Shown: positions 52,309-61,712 of the stretch, piece by piece
Numbering within the stretch: position 1 is the first letter of the stretch
Layout of the letters: every line of letters starts with the position of its first letter
Origin: Pedobacter mucosus
Lineage (GTDB): Bacteria; Bacteroidota; Bacteroidia; Sphingobacteriales; Sphingobacteriaceae
Reading direction: 5' to 3'
Assembly (NCBI RefSeq): GCF_022200785.1
Contig: NZ_CP087585.1
Coordinates: forward strand, 1,612,001 to 1,676,000
Length of the DNA stretch: 64,000 nt
Program-made: the position numbers and the translations under genes
Notes under the pieces: generated by a model
The model's input: the letters and a program-made list of their open reading frames with translations, nothing else
The model's database searches: none
What the model was told of the DNA's origin: nothing

Positions 52309-53610
52309 TTAATATAATGTGAATTCTACACGACGGTTTTCTTGACGACCGGCTGCAGTTTTGTTTGTAGAAATTGGTTGATCAGGACCGTAACCTACAG
52401 CTTCAACTCTTGATGCATTTGCACCTTGAGCTACTAAATAAGCTTTTACTGATTCAGCTCTTTCTTTTGATAAACGTAAGTTTAATTCTCTGCCACCAGT
52501 ATTATCAGTGTGACCAGCTAATTTTAAGCTAAAGTTTTTCTCCATTAATAATGCAGCTACACGATTTAAAGTTGCATTCGATTTTGAACGGATAGTAGAT
52601 TTACCTAAATCAAATTCTAAATTAGAAATCGCATCTCTAACCACTTTACGATCTGCTTCAGTAATTACGGTAGTTTCTTTAATCACTTGAGTTTTTGGAG
52701 CTGCTAATGGGCAACCTGAACCATCAACTACAGTTCCTGAAGGAGTACCTGGGCATTTGTCAAATTTATTTGCAACACCATCAGTATCATCATCACCTAA
52801 ATCTTTTGCATATTGCTCTCTATCTCTTTGTGCATTTTGCTCAGCTGTAGATAATGATCTTCTTAATTCTGCACTTTCTTCAGCACTTTGTTTACGTAAA
52901 TCAGCTACTGCACTGTAGTTTTGTAACTGTGAATTTTCTTTGTTTCCTAAAGCAAATTCTAAACCTACGTGAGAATATGAGTATCTATTTCCATTGTAAG
53001 CGTTTCTAACTGTTGGAGAAGATTTGATAAAGTTGATATCGTAACCTAAATCAATATTGATTCCTTTAGAAACTCCAAATTTAAATCCAACTCCTGTTGG
53101 GATGTACCAACCTTCTCTTTCATTAAAAACTTCAGTATTTCCAACTTGAGAATCTGAAGACATATAACCAGCACCAGCTTTAATGTATGGAATTAATACT
53201 GCGTTTTCAGTATTCAAACTAAAGTTAGCAATGTTTAATACTGCTGTTAATGATCCAGCATAGTTGATACTATTTTTTTGCTCAAGACCTGTTGCAAGTG
53301 TAGTTTGTCCTGCATAATTTGCAGTTTTGATTTCACCTCTTAAAAAATCAGCTTGTAAGCCTAAAGCTGGTAAAATTTGCTTTTTAATGAAAGCGCCATA
53401 ACCTATGCTTTTGAATTCTCTAGCCCTTAGACTTTGACCACCTAAAAATGTATTTTGACTAAAAATACCTCCTTGAGCACCTACGCTCCAAGTTCTTAGT
53501 GACTGCTTTCCAAATCTTCCAGATGTTGTTGGCGTATCTTGCGCAAATAATTGGGATGTTAAACCTAACAAAGCAACTAGCATTGTTGATTTTGTAATTC
53601 TCGTATTCAT
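52309..53610 (-). CDS. OmpA-family outer membrane protein
   Basis: A 433-residue outer membrane protein. A signal peptide ends near LTSQLFAQ. An eight-strand-type beta-barrel domain follows (about 30-235), then a helical linker of charged residues, a thrombospondin type 3-like calcium repeat (DDDTDGVANKFDKCPGTPSG), and the peptidoglycan-binding OmpA domain (FDLGKSTI, LAGHTDNTGGRELNLRLSKE and NRRVEFTLY). It anchors the outer membrane to the cell wall and is probably abundant. A roughly 190-bp leader precedes it. Confidence 0.93.
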   Translation of the reverse strand: MNTRITKSTMLVALLGLTSQLFAQDTPTTSGRFGKQSLRTWSVGAQGGIFSQNTFLGGQSLRAREFKSIGYGAFIKKQILPALGLQADFLRGEIKTANYAGQTTLATGLEQKNSINYAGSLTAVLNIANFSLNTENAVLIPYIKAGAGYMSSDSQVGNTEVFNEREGWYIPTGVGFKFGVSKGINIDLGYDINFIKSSPTVRNAYNGNRYSYSHVGLEFALGNKENSQLQNYSAVADLRKQSAEESAELRRSLSTAEQNAQRDREQYAKDLGDDDTDGVANKFDKCPGTPSGTVVDGSGCPLAAPKTQVIKETTVITEADRKVVRDAISNLEFDLGKSTIRSKSNATLNRVAALLMEKNFSLKLAGHTDNTGGRELNLRLSKERAESVKAYLVAQGANASRVEAVGYGPDQPISTNKTAAGRQENRRVEFTLY

Positions 53611-53798
53611 GTTTTTTCTATTTGTAAATTAATAGTCTAAACAGCTTTTTATCCATACTGTTTGGCTTTATCTAATAAAAATTTTACAAAAAGATTTTTT
53701 TACATTCAAACATCAATATATCAGAAACTTATAAGGAAATTTTTTTTTCGGTAGAGTGTAATTGGTAAGATAATAGTTTCAGAGGGTACAGACCTTGT

Positions 53799-54329
53799 TT
53801 ACAACCTTAATTTTGCAAAGAAGTCCCAAAATACAATTCCAGCGGATATTACAATATTAAAAGAATGTTTAGTGCCAAACTGAGGAATTTCAATGCATTC
53901 ATCTATGTTATTCATTACCTCGTCACTTACGCCGTCTACCTCATTACCAAATATTAAAGCATACTTTTTAGTTGCATCTGGTTTAAAAGTATTTAACATC
54001 GTACTTTTTTCTGCCTGTTCTATTGCAACAATCTCATAATTTAACTGTCGCAAATCAGCAATTGCTTCTATAGTTGTCGCGTAATGAACCCAATCTACCG
54101 ATTGTGTAGCGCCTAGAGCAGTTTTTTCAATTTCTCGATGAGGTGGTTGAGCGGTTATTCCGCATAAAAATATTTTTTCTAAAGCAAATCCATCAGCAGT
54201 TCTAAATATTGAACCGATGTTGTGCATGCTTCTCACATTATCTAAAACCGCAACTACAGGTAACTTTTCTTGTGCCTTAAACTCTTCAATATCCAGACGA
54301 TTTAATTCATCTAACTTTAATTTTCTCAT
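53799..54329 (-). CDS. TrmH/SpoU-family RNA 2'-O-methyltransferase
   Basis: A SPOUT methyltransferase of 176 residues that modifies tRNA or rRNA ribose with SAM. Motif 1 is NVRSMHNIGSIFRTADGF, motif 2 is ALIFGNEVDGVSDEV, and motif 3 is IPQFGTKHSFNIVISAGIV, slightly unusual in the GTKHSFN stretch. There is no N-terminal substrate domain, as in TrmL-like members. The ATG at 54329 begins the conserved part; one 21 bases upstream is possible. A tandem repeat array lies directly upstream. Confidence 0.88.
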   Translation of the reverse strand: MRKLKLDELNRLDIEEFKAQEKLPVVAVLDNVRSMHNIGSIFRTADGFALEKIFLCGITAQPPHREIEKTALGATQSVDWVHYATTIEAIADLRQLNYEIVAIEQAEKSTMLNTFKPDATKKYALIFGNEVDGVSDEVMNNIDECIEIPQFGTKHSFNIVISAGIVFWDFFAKLRL

Positions 54330-54354
54330 TGATTTTTTAATAGAATGCAAGGAT

Positions 54355-54772
54355 TTTATCCGTGGCTAATCTTTTTGCAACAGTATTATAAATATTAGTT
54401 TGCCACGGAAACCCAGAAATCACGGAATAAAAAATTTTTCTGTGTCAATTCGTGTTTCCGTGGCTAATCTTTTTGCAACAGTATTATAAATATTTGTTCG
54501 CCACGGAAGCCCCGAAATCGCGGAATAAAAAATTTTTCCGTGTTAATTCATATTTCCGTGGCTAATCTTTTTGCAACAGTATTATAAATGTTTGTTTGCC
54601 ACGGAAACCCGGAAATTGCGGAATAAAGAATTTTTCCGTGTCAATTCTTGTTTCCGTGGCTTTTTTTTTTGCAGCAGTATTATAAATGGTTGTTTGCCAC
54701 GGAAGCACAGAGATCACGGAAGAAAAAGTTCCATTATATTCTTGTTTCCATGGCTGATGGTTTTGCGACTCG
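54355..54772. repeat. 98-bp tandem repeat, four copies plus a partial
   Basis: The segment TGGCTAATCTTTTTGCAACA starts at 54363, 54461 and 54559, with degenerate copies at 54657 and 54751, giving steps of 98, 98, 98 and 94 bp. Each unit holds inverted elements GCCACGGAA and TTCCGTGGC, so each can fold into a hairpin on either strand. No frame stays open through all units. It fills the gap between the methyltransferase and galK genes. Confidence 0.88.
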
Positions 54773-55924
54773 TTAAAGTTTCACTGGTCCATTGCCAATA
54801 TCGCTTACATAAATCTCGGCAGGATAACCTATTTTATGTACGTAATAATCAGTTAAGTGCTTTGCAAAATCTTCTTCGAAGCCTTTTTCTAAAAGGGCAA
54901 TTGCACACCCGCCGAAGCCGGCACCCGTCATACGAGCACCAATAACATGTTCGTAGCCTGAACAAAATTCTACTACAGTATCGAGTTCTATTCCACTTAC
55001 TTCGTACAAATCTTTTAACGATTGATGTGAGGCATACATTAACCTTCCAAACTCTTTCAATTCTCCTGCATTTAAGGCTTTTGCTGCTAAATGAACCCGA
55101 TCGTTTTCTTTTACTACATGTGTAGCACGATTTAAAATAGTTTCATCGGTAATTAAATGACTATGTAAAGCAAATTTTTCTGCTGTTAATTCACAAAGGT
55201 TATGGAGCTGAATTTCTTCATTTAAAAGCTTAAGCGCAGTTTGACACTCCTCTACACGTTCATTATATTTAGAATCTGCAAGCTCTCTAGGTTTTTTTGT
55301 GTTGATAATGGCCAAAACGTAGTTTCCTAAATCAACATCGACCATTTTATATTTTAAGGTTTCGCAATCTAATACAATGGCTTTATCTTTTTCACCAAAA
55401 GCAACAGCAAACTGATCCATTATGCCTGAATTCAATCCGATAAAATCGTTTTCAACTCTTTTTGCCATCTTAACCAATTCAAGTTTATCATAACCTAAAT
55501 TGAAATAATCGTTTAAAGCAAAAGCTGTTACAATTTCTATCGATGCAGACGAAGATAATCCTGAACCAATAGGAATATTACCCGAATAAAGAAAATCTAA
55601 ACCCGAAATCTCCTTGCCATCATTAATAATTTCATTAATTATTCCGATTGGATAATTGGCCCACAAGCTGCCATCTTTCTCGTGTTTCTGATTACTTTCA
55701 ACAGCGGTTTCTGCTTCAAAATTTAAGCTTTTAAATTTAAATTTTCCGTCAGAATTTGGTGCGATTGCCAACCAAGTTCCAAGGGTAACAGCGCATGGCA
55801 TCACTAAGCCGCCATTATAATCTATATGTTCGCCAATCAAATTTACCCTTCCCGGTGTAAAATAAACGGCATCTGCCTCTTTTAAATATTGCTCTTTAAA
55901 TTTATCCTCAAGTTTGCTCTTCAT
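54773..55924 (-). CDS. galK: Galactokinase
   Basis: Phosphorylates alpha-D-galactose at C1 in the Leloir pathway. From the ATG at 55924 the protein has 383 residues; a longer frame upstream is rejected because it crosses the galM start and lacks conservation. The GHMP motifs are GRVNLIGEHIDYNGG (galactokinase signature), PIGSGLSSSASIEI (phosphate loop) and GARMTGAGFGGCAIAL. It is divergent from galM with 73 bp between them. No galT or galE is in the window. Confidence 0.96.
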   Translation of the reverse strand: MKSKLEDKFKEQYLKEADAVYFTPGRVNLIGEHIDYNGGLVMPCAVTLGTWLAIAPNSDGKFKFKSLNFEAETAVESNQKHEKDGSLWANYPIGIINEIINDGKEISGLDFLYSGNIPIGSGLSSSASIEIVTAFALNDYFNLGYDKLELVKMAKRVENDFIGLNSGIMDQFAVAFGEKDKAIVLDCETLKYKMVDVDLGNYVLAIINTKKPRELADSKYNERVEECQTALKLLNEEIQLHNLCELTAEKFALHSHLITDETILNRATHVVKENDRVHLAAKALNAGELKEFGRLMYASHQSLKDLYEVSGIELDTVVEFCSGYEHVIGARMTGAGFGGCAIALLEKGFEEDFAKHLTDYYVHKIGYPAEIYVSDIGNGPVKL

Positions 55925-55958
55925 TCGGTTAAAATATTTGTTAAATAAATAAATATAG

Positions 55959-55966
55959 TATGTTTG
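55959..55966 (+). promoter_or_regulatory. Candidate -7 box of galM
   Basis: TATGTTTG fits TAnnTTTG and lies 32 bases before the galM ATG within the 73-bp divergent galK/galM spacer, where a shared regulator could act on both genes. Confidence 0.45.
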
Positions 55967-55997
55967 TTTAGGAAACAAAAGTCCTAAGTTACAATTT

Positions 55998-57047
55998 ATG
56001 AAAGTAAAGCAAACACCTACCGGAAATTTTATTAATGGTAATGAAATTATCGCAATTGAACTCACTAATAATAAAGGTACATACGTTAAGATTTTCAATT
56101 ATGGCGCTATTATTAACAAATTCATTGTTAAAAATGCTAATGGTGAAATGCAGGACATTGTTTTGGGATTCGAAAATGTAGAACAATATCAGGACGAAAA
56201 ATATCTTGAAAATAACCCACATATTGGCGCCGTTATTGGCCGATATGCCAATCGCATTAAAGATGCAAAATTTGAAATCGACGGAAAAACTTACGAACTG
56301 GAAAAAAATGCAGGTCCAAATTCCATTCATGGTGGGGTAGAAGGATTTGACACTAAGGTTTGGGATGTAATTGATATTGCAGAAGAGCCGCAAGCTTCGG
56401 TAACCTTGCAATACGAAAGTGTTGACGGAGAAGAAGGATTTCCTGGGAATTTAATCGTCGATTTAACTTTTGAACTGACGGAAAACGATGAACTTATTTT
56501 AAGTTACGAAGCCGAAACTGATCAAGCAACTGCGATTAACCTAACTCATCATGGTTATTTTAATTTATCGCCAAATGGCGGGAATTTAAGTAAGCATAAA
56601 CTACAAATATTTGCATCTAATTGCTTAGAACAGGATGCGGAATACGCCGTTAATGGTAAATTAATTCCCGTAGCAAATACGCCATTGGATTTTACAAAAC
56701 CAAAAGAAATTGGCGCCGATTGGGATCCTGAAGAAGGTTACGACCAAACTTATGTACTCGATAAAATTTACGGTGATTTATCTTTAGCAAGTAAAACAAT
56801 AGCAGAAGATAGTGGTTTAATTTTAAGCATTTACACAACTGAGCCCGTTGCTCATTTGTATACATCGAAATATTTGAGAGCAACTAACGGCAAAAATGGA
56901 AAAGATTATACGGGTTTTGATGCATTTTGCATAGAAACACAACATCATCCAAATGCGATAAATATTAGTGATTTTCCAACTACAGTGTTGCAGCCAGAAG
57001 GTTTGTATACACAAACTACCATCTATAAAGTTTCATTAAATAAATAA
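55998..57047 (+). CDS. galM: Aldose 1-epimerase (galactose mutarotase)
   Basis: Converts beta- to alpha-galactose, the substrate for GalK. The 349-residue protein shows the sugar-binding Arg and His in GRYANRIKDA and NSIHGGVEGFD, the catalytic His in NLTHHGYFNLS, and the catalytic Glu in FCIETQHHPNA. The length is normal; no signal peptide is present. It is divergent from galK and followed 7 bases later by a DUF1398 gene. Confidence 0.95.
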   Translation: MKVKQTPTGNFINGNEIIAIELTNNKGTYVKIFNYGAIINKFIVKNANGEMQDIVLGFENVEQYQDEKYLENNPHIGAVIGRYANRIKDAKFEIDGKTYELEKNAGPNSIHGGVEGFDTKVWDVIDIAEEPQASVTLQYESVDGEEGFPGNLIVDLTFELTENDELILSYEAETDQATAINLTHHGYFNLSPNGGNLSKHKLQIFASNCLEQDAEYAVNGKLIPVANTPLDFTKPKEIGADWDPEEGYDQTYVLDKIYGDLSLASKTIAEDSGLILSIYTTEPVAHLYTSKYLRATNGKNGKDYTGFDAFCIETQHHPNAINISDFPTTVLQPEGLYTQTTIYKVSLNK

Positions 57048-57054
57048 ATAAATT

Positions 57055-57450
57055 ATGTTCACCATCTCAGAAATTAAGACAGCAGAAGCGAAAATTAAAA
57101 CTGGTGCAGATTTCCCTCAGTTTATAAAGGAAATTAAAGATTTAGGTGTGACCAGAAACGACGTTTATGTTTCCAATGGTTTATCAATTTATTTTGGTGA
57201 TGAAAATCAATCTGAACAAGTAAGTCCAGAAAATTATCCTCAATTGGTGGTTAATGATGAATCTTCTGTAGATAAATTGAAACATGCTTTGGAGGTTCAT
57301 CAACAAGGAAACTCCGATTTCATAGAGTTTTGTAAGCAAGCAGCTGATGCTGGTGTAGAAAAATGGGTTGTAGATACGGCAGATATGACTTGCACTTATT
57401 TAGATAGTGAGCAGAAAGAATTGGTTAAAGAAGAGATTTCCTCTATTTAA
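57055..57450 (+). CDS. DUF1398 family protein
   Basis: A small cytoplasmic protein (131 residues) of the YbcV-like DUF1398 family, whose function is unknown. Family features are FPQFIKEIKDLGVTRNDVYV near the start and FCKQAADAGVEKWVVDTADM with TCTYLD near the end. It follows galM by 7 bases and is probably co-transcribed, though a role in galactose use is not implied by the family. Confidence 0.82.
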   Translation: MFTISEIKTAEAKIKTGADFPQFIKEIKDLGVTRNDVYVSNGLSIYFGDENQSEQVSPENYPQLVVNDESSVDKLKHALEVHQQGNSDFIEFCKQAADAGVEKWVVDTADMTCTYLDSEQKELVKEEISSI

Positions 57451-57604
57451 AATATGATTTTTTTTAATAATTTAAAAACTGGTTCTTAATTATTTACGAA
57501 CCAGTTTTGGTTTAGAAGGCTTTGGGAATGCTTTGGGAAATTTGTTTCAGCCAAGGTTGCAATTTTTAATATAATGTTAAATAATTATTCGCAATAATAT
57601 TTAA

Positions 57605-57627
57605 TATATTTGTACCATATTGGTACA
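57605..57627 (+). promoter_or_regulatory. Promoter and operator of the YefM/YoeB operon
   Basis: A -7 box TATATTTG (57605-57612) overlaps a perfect 17-bp palindrome TGTACCATATTGGTACA (57611-57627), 14 bases before the antitoxin ATG. In E. coli, YefM-YoeB binds TGTACA-type palindromes at the same relative place, so this is very likely the autorepression operator. Confidence 0.75.
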
Positions 57628-57641
57628 TTTTATTATATGTT

Positions 57642-57896
57642 ATGATAATAGTTAGTAGTAGAGAATTTAGAGACAAACAAGCAGAATATATGGACTTGGT
57701 AGATAATGGGGAGCAGGTAATTGTTCAAAGGGGTAAAAATAAAGCTTATTCTATATCCCCAATTTCAGAAGAAGATATTTATTTTACTAAAGAAATGGTT
57801 GAAAAGATTGAAAAATCATTGAACCAAGCAAAAAAAGGTAAGGTTACAAAAATAAGCGGAAAAGAGTCGTTGATTAACTTCTTGGATAACTTGTAA
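57642..57896 (+). CDS. Type II antitoxin, Phd/YefM family
   Basis: An 84-residue antitoxin that binds DNA through its N-terminus and the toxin through its C-terminus. The start MIIVSSREFRDKQAEYMDLV and VQRGKNKAYSISP are typical of YefM/Phd. The stop overlaps the toxin ATG by one base (TAATG), giving coupled synthesis. The gene sits directly behind a palindromic operator. Confidence 0.92.
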   Translation: MIIVSSREFRDKQAEYMDLVDNGEQVIVQRGKNKAYSISPISEEDIYFTKEMVEKIEKSLNQAKKGKVTKISGKESLINFLDNL

Positions 57897-58168
57897 TGTT
57901 CAGTTTAGAATTTACTGAGGAAGCTAAAGAAGATTTAACGAGATTAAAAAAAACAGAACTCAACGCATATAAAAAAGCACAAAAGTTATTGTTAGAGATA
58001 ATTGAGCATCCAACCATAGGAACAGGCCAGGTCGAATTGTTAAAGCACGGATTATCTGGTTTATACTCCCGTAGAATCTCACAAAAACATAGACTTATAT
58101 ATAAAGTATTTGATGATACCAAAATGGTATTAATATTGGCTGCCTCTAGTCATTACGGAAAGAAATAA
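57896..58168 (+). CDS. Type II toxin, Txe/YoeB family mRNA interferase
   Basis: A 90-residue ribosome-dependent endoribonuclease of the RelE superfamily. It carries the YoeB-typical sequence: FTEEAKEDLTRLKK at the start, VELLKHGLSGLYSRRISQKHR in the middle with the catalytic Glu and Arg, and the C-terminal SSHYGKK containing the catalytic His and Tyr. All key residues are present, so the toxin should be active. It is paired with the antitoxin upstream. Confidence 0.93.
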   Translation: MFSLEFTEEAKEDLTRLKKTELNAYKKAQKLLLEIIEHPTIGTGQVELLKHGLSGLYSRRISQKHRLIYKVFDDTKMVLILAASSHYGKK

Positions 58169-58219
58169 GCACCATCCTTAATTATTCTTTTGTCCCTTTT
58201 CATGTTTAAATTATTGAGC

Positions 58220-59080
58220 TCAAATCCTCTCTAAAACCATCTTAATTGCCTTTTCAACAATTTTATTGGGTTCTTTACTAAACTCAAATTTTACACGACT
58301 AGCTAAAATGGCATTTACAGAAAGTGCTTTGTGGCCCAAAATTTTTGCCAGTGCATATATTCCAGCTGTTTCCATTTCTAGATTTGTAATGCGATTATCG
58401 CCACTTTTGAAGCTATTTAACAAACCAATAAACTCAGGAATCGCATTTATTGCCCTAACTTTTCTACCTTGAGGGGCGTAAAAACCTGGCGCAGTTACGG
58501 TAATTCCTTGGTGCATATCTTTTCCAATGCTGCTTAATAAAACATCGCTTGCAGCAGTTAAATACGGATTAATCGTTGTCAGGGTTTTAAAGTGTAAGTT
58601 AATGTCACTCATTAATTGCTGTTCATTTTTACTCAATTTTTGGGTATAATAATTCATCAATGCATCTAAACCCAAGCCATAACTAGAAGCTAAAATGGTA
58701 CCCATTGGTATATCAGGTTGTATGGCACCAGATGTTCCAACCCGAATAATATTTAAAGAAGTGAGCTCAGGTTTTACTTCGCGAGTGCTAAAATCTATAT
58801 TAACTAAGGCATCCAATTCGTTAAAAACAATATCAATATTATCGGTACCAATACCTGTGGAGAGAACCGTAACTCGCTTTTTACCAACATAACCGGTATG
58901 CGTAATGAATTCGCGTTTACCTTTTTTATATTCGATACTATCGAAATATTTACTCACTTCGCCAACCCGATCCGGATCGCCAACGGTAATAACCGTCTCT
59001 GCTACATCTCCTGGTAAAAGGTTTAAATGGTATATACTTCCATCTGCGTTTATAATTAAATCACTTTCTGGTATACTCAT
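58220..59080 (-). CDS. Nucleoside phosphorylase (uridine phosphorylase-like)
   Basis: Splits a pyrimidine (or purine) nucleoside with phosphate to base and ribose 1-phosphate. The 286-residue PNP/UDP-family protein has the phosphate site GDPDRVGEV, STGIGTDNIDIVFNE, RVGTSGAIQP, and the ribose-binding NLEMETAGIYAL. The length exceeds E. coli Udp (253). Uridine is the most likely substrate, but Bacteroidota homologues can differ. It begins a minus-strand run with yigZ upstream. Confidence 0.85.
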   Translation of the reverse strand: MSIPESDLIINADGSIYHLNLLPGDVAETVITVGDPDRVGEVSKYFDSIEYKKGKREFITHTGYVGKKRVTVLSTGIGTDNIDIVFNELDALVNIDFSTREVKPELTSLNIIRVGTSGAIQPDIPMGTILASSYGLGLDALMNYYTQKLSKNEQQLMSDINLHFKTLTTINPYLTAASDVLLSSIGKDMHQGITVTAPGFYAPQGRKVRAINAIPEFIGLLNSFKSGDNRITNLEMETAGIYALAKILGHKALSVNAILASRVKFEFSKEPNKIVEKAIKMVLERI

Positions 59081-59108
59081 ATTGGTTATACAAATCTTTA
59101 GATAGATA

Positions 59109-59723
59109 TTAAATAGTAGTTAAGTAAGTTAGTTTTACTTTTTCAATTTTATCAAATTTTGTAATAACTTGATTTAAATATGATTTTCTTACTTCAATCT
59201 TTAAGTTGCAATTAATATCAAAATGCTGCTCCAAAACCAATAAATTTTCTTCTTTTATGAGTTTCACCACATCATTCATTTGCAAATATTCGAAATGAAC
59301 TTCGTAAATATCATTCACCGTTTTATCAATAATGGTGGCTGCTTTAATTGCTTCATTACTAGCGGTTTTATAGGCGTTTATTAAACCAGGAACACCAAGT
59401 AATGTTCCTCCAAAATAGCGGACTACAACAATTAAAATATTTGTTAAATCTGCAGATAAAATACAATTTAAAATAGGCTTGCCAGCTGTTCCAGATGGTT
59501 CGCCATCGTCATTAATTCTAAACATAGACCGATCTGGAGTCAGGCGATAAGCATAGCAAAAATGCCTGGCTTTAGAATGTTCAAGTTTTAAATTTGCTAT
59601 GATGGGCTTTACTTCACTTTCTGTAATTATTGGATAAGCAATGGCAATAAATTTACTTCCTTTATCGCGAAAAATCCCATCTGCAGTGCTTTCTATCGTT
59701 TTATAGGTATCACTAAATAACAT
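59109..59723 (-). CDS. YigZ/IMPACT family protein
   Basis: A 204-residue protein with an N-terminal UPF0029/IMPACT domain (DKGSKFIAIAYP, then INDDGEPSGTAGKPIL, its hallmark) and a C-terminal ferredoxin-like domain. E. coli YigZ binds RNA or the ribosome; the role here is unproven. It overlaps the transporter gene by 11 bases, so it belongs to a ribD-transporter-yigZ operon. Confidence 0.92.
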   Translation of the reverse strand: MLFSDTYKTIESTADGIFRDKGSKFIAIAYPIITESEVKPIIANLKLEHSKARHFCYAYRLTPDRSMFRINDDGEPSGTAGKPILNCILSADLTNILIVVVRYFGGTLLGVPGLINAYKTASNEAIKAATIIDKTVNDIYEVHFEYLQMNDVVKLIKEENLLVLEQHFDINCNLKIEVRKSYLNQVITKFDKIEKVKLTYLTTI

Positions 59724-60579
59724 TTAATTGAGCTATAGTAATCAATATAACCGCTATAAGTGCAAGTGAAATTCCAATGTAATTCAGTTTGGAAAGTTTC
59801 TCTTTAAAAATGATTATTCCAATCAAACTTCCCACTATAATTACGCCTAAATTCATGGCAGCAAATACGGTTGAAGGATTTTTTGCCAATGCTTGATGAG
59901 CCTTTAAGTAGAATAGTATATTTCCAAAATTAAACACACCTAATATTAACCCACATGCAATATTTATAAACTGGATCTTTGTTTTTTCAGTAAAAACCAT
60001 AACCACTACAATTACGATTGATACTAAAAACGCTAAACAAAAAACAGCGAAAAGAGAAGTGGTATAGGGTAGTTGTTTGTAAAGTGCAATTTGCTTAAAA
60101 AGTACATCTATAATGCCAAAGCCAACAAAAACCATAATAGGATAAATCCATTTATTTGAGGTGTTAACACTTTTTGATTTACGTAAAAAAGTTAAAATGA
60201 TAGCAATCAAACCAATTCCAAGTCCGATAAATTTTAATAAGTTACATTCTTCTTTAAAAATAAAATAGGCCGCTAAAATCGGAATAAACAAAGATAATCG
60301 TTGTGCAATATCAGTTTTAACGATACCTAAATTTTTAACAGAACCGGCCAGAAATAAAAATATTGTGGGTAATAAAATGGCTAGTGATAAATAAATTGGC
60401 CAGGGTGCAGACGAAGTTATTGCGCTTACCTCAGGCTTAAAAAAAAGAAAACACAAGCATAAAGCAGTTAAATAATTGATCGTTACCGATTGTATAATAC
60501 TGATGTTATATCGTTTTGCAAATTTTAATAATACAGCAACCGTTACACTGCAAAAAATACTAAGTAAAATGTAAATCAT
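59713..60579 (-). CDS. EamA/DMT-family transporter
   Basis: An inner membrane metabolite transporter of 288 residues with about ten TM helices in two EamA halves. The second half ends with the typical VFAAMNLGVIIVGSLIGIII and a KEKLSKLNYIGI segment. The substrate is unknown. It starts at the base after the ribD stop and overlaps yigZ, so it is translated from the same transcript. A riboflavin-related role is suggested only by position. Confidence 0.87.
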   Translation of the reverse strand: MIYILLSIFCSVTVAVLLKFAKRYNISIIQSVTINYLTALCLCFLFFKPEVSAITSSAPWPIYLSLAILLPTIFLFLAGSVKNLGIVKTDIAQRLSLFIPILAAYFIFKEECNLLKFIGLGIGLIAIILTFLRKSKSVNTSNKWIYPIMVFVGFGIIDVLFKQIALYKQLPYTTSLFAVFCLAFLVSIVIVVVMVFTEKTKIQFINIACGLILGVFNFGNILFYLKAHQALAKNPSTVFAAMNLGVIIVGSLIGIIIFKEKLSKLNYIGISLALIAVILITIAQLNVI

Positions 60580-61632
60580 TTAGATTTTGGTATTTATATA
60601 AATGGAAAGTTTATCATTTCCAACACTGATTTGTTCTTGTAAATTTCCATTAATAATTGGTGAGCGAATGCCTTCAGTCCAGCTATTTGATGATGTAAAA
60701 ATTCTGGCTTCATCCCACAAGTCTGCATCTAAAAATTGTTTAAGAATTTTAGCACCTCCCTCAATAATAACCGACTGAATATCCATTAGGTAAAGCTGAA
60801 AAGCAATTTTTTGAGGCAGATAAAAATGCATATCCTCCATTTGGATGTAATGGATATTTCCAATAACATCGGTTTTAACTTCGTTTAAGATGATGGTTTT
60901 AGCTTGATTATTAAAGATATGATTGCTAAAAGGAACCTCAAGGTTTTTATCTATTACTAACCTAACGGGGTTTTTGCCAGGCCATTCGCGGGCCGTTAAA
61001 TGCGGATTATCTATAATTGCGGTTTGCTTACCAACTAAAATTGCATCTTCTTCAGTACGCCATTGGTGCGCCAAACGCTTAGCTAATGCACCGCTTATCC
61101 ATTTTTGGTGACCATCTTGAGTTGCGAAATACCCATTTGCAGTTTCTGCCCACTTTAAAATAACAAAAGGCCGCTGTTTTTCGATTCTTGTGAAAAATCG
61201 CCGGTTTAGAAACCTGCATTCATCATCTAAAATGCCACTTATAACTTCTATACCTGCATTTTTTAATTTTTCAATCCCTTTTCCATCCACACCAGCAAAT
61301 GGATCCCGATTGCCAATTACAACTTTTTTTAATTTATGTTGGATTAATAAATCGGCACATGGAGGTGTTTTTCCAAAATGGGCGCAAGGTTCTAAATTTA
61401 CATAGGCTGTTGCTTGTGATAAAAGTGCAGCCGCAGATTCGCCATATTTATCAAATACCGATTGAACTGCGTTAGGTTCAGCATGTGCTTTTCCAAATTC
61501 CTGATGAAAACCTTCGCCAATTATTTGATCGTTAACAACAATTACGCAGCCCACCATTGGGTTCGGGCTTACTTTGCCCATTCCAATTGATGCCAATTCT
61601 AAACAGCGTTTTATATAAAATTCATCGCTCAT
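60580..61632 (-). CDS. ribD: Bifunctional riboflavin deaminase/reductase
   Basis: Carries out the second and third steps of riboflavin synthesis: deamination of the pyrimidine ring and NADPH reduction of the ribose side chain. The 350-residue protein has the zinc deaminase site in HAEPNAVQSV (His, Glu) and NLEPCAHFGKTPPCADLL (two Cys), and a C-terminal reductase domain with ILKWAETANGYFA and an IIEGGAKILKQFLD motif. The length is typical. It is divergent from prmC. Confidence 0.95.
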   Translation of the reverse strand: MSDEFYIKRCLELASIGMGKVSPNPMVGCVIVVNDQIIGEGFHQEFGKAHAEPNAVQSVFDKYGESAAALLSQATAYVNLEPCAHFGKTPPCADLLIQHKLKKVVIGNRDPFAGVDGKGIEKLKNAGIEVISGILDDECRFLNRRFFTRIEKQRPFVILKWAETANGYFATQDGHQKWISGALAKRLAHQWRTEEDAILVGKQTAIIDNPHLTAREWPGKNPVRLVIDKNLEVPFSNHIFNNQAKTIILNEVKTDVIGNIHYIQMEDMHFYLPQKIAFQLYLMDIQSVIIEGGAKILKQFLDADLWDEARIFTSSNSWTEGIRSPIINGNLQEQISVGNDKLSIYINTKI

Positions 61633-61712
61633 TGGCGCAAAAGTAGTTAAAGATTCTTACCGACAACGTAAATGTTAGCAGAGAATGCGAAACAATGTTT
61701 AGTTTTACACTG

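Noticed and set aside
54355..54772. CRISPR array
   Set aside because: Units are contiguous 98-bp tandem copies without unique spacers, and no cas gene is present.
54571..54945. Plus-strand 124-codon frame across the 98-bp repeats
   Set aside because: It runs through repeats and antisense to the galK 3' end; no protein motif.
55925..56098. Longer N-terminus for galactokinase
   Set aside because: The extension crosses the galM start and the shared promoter, and the conserved GalK sequence begins at the ATG at 55924.
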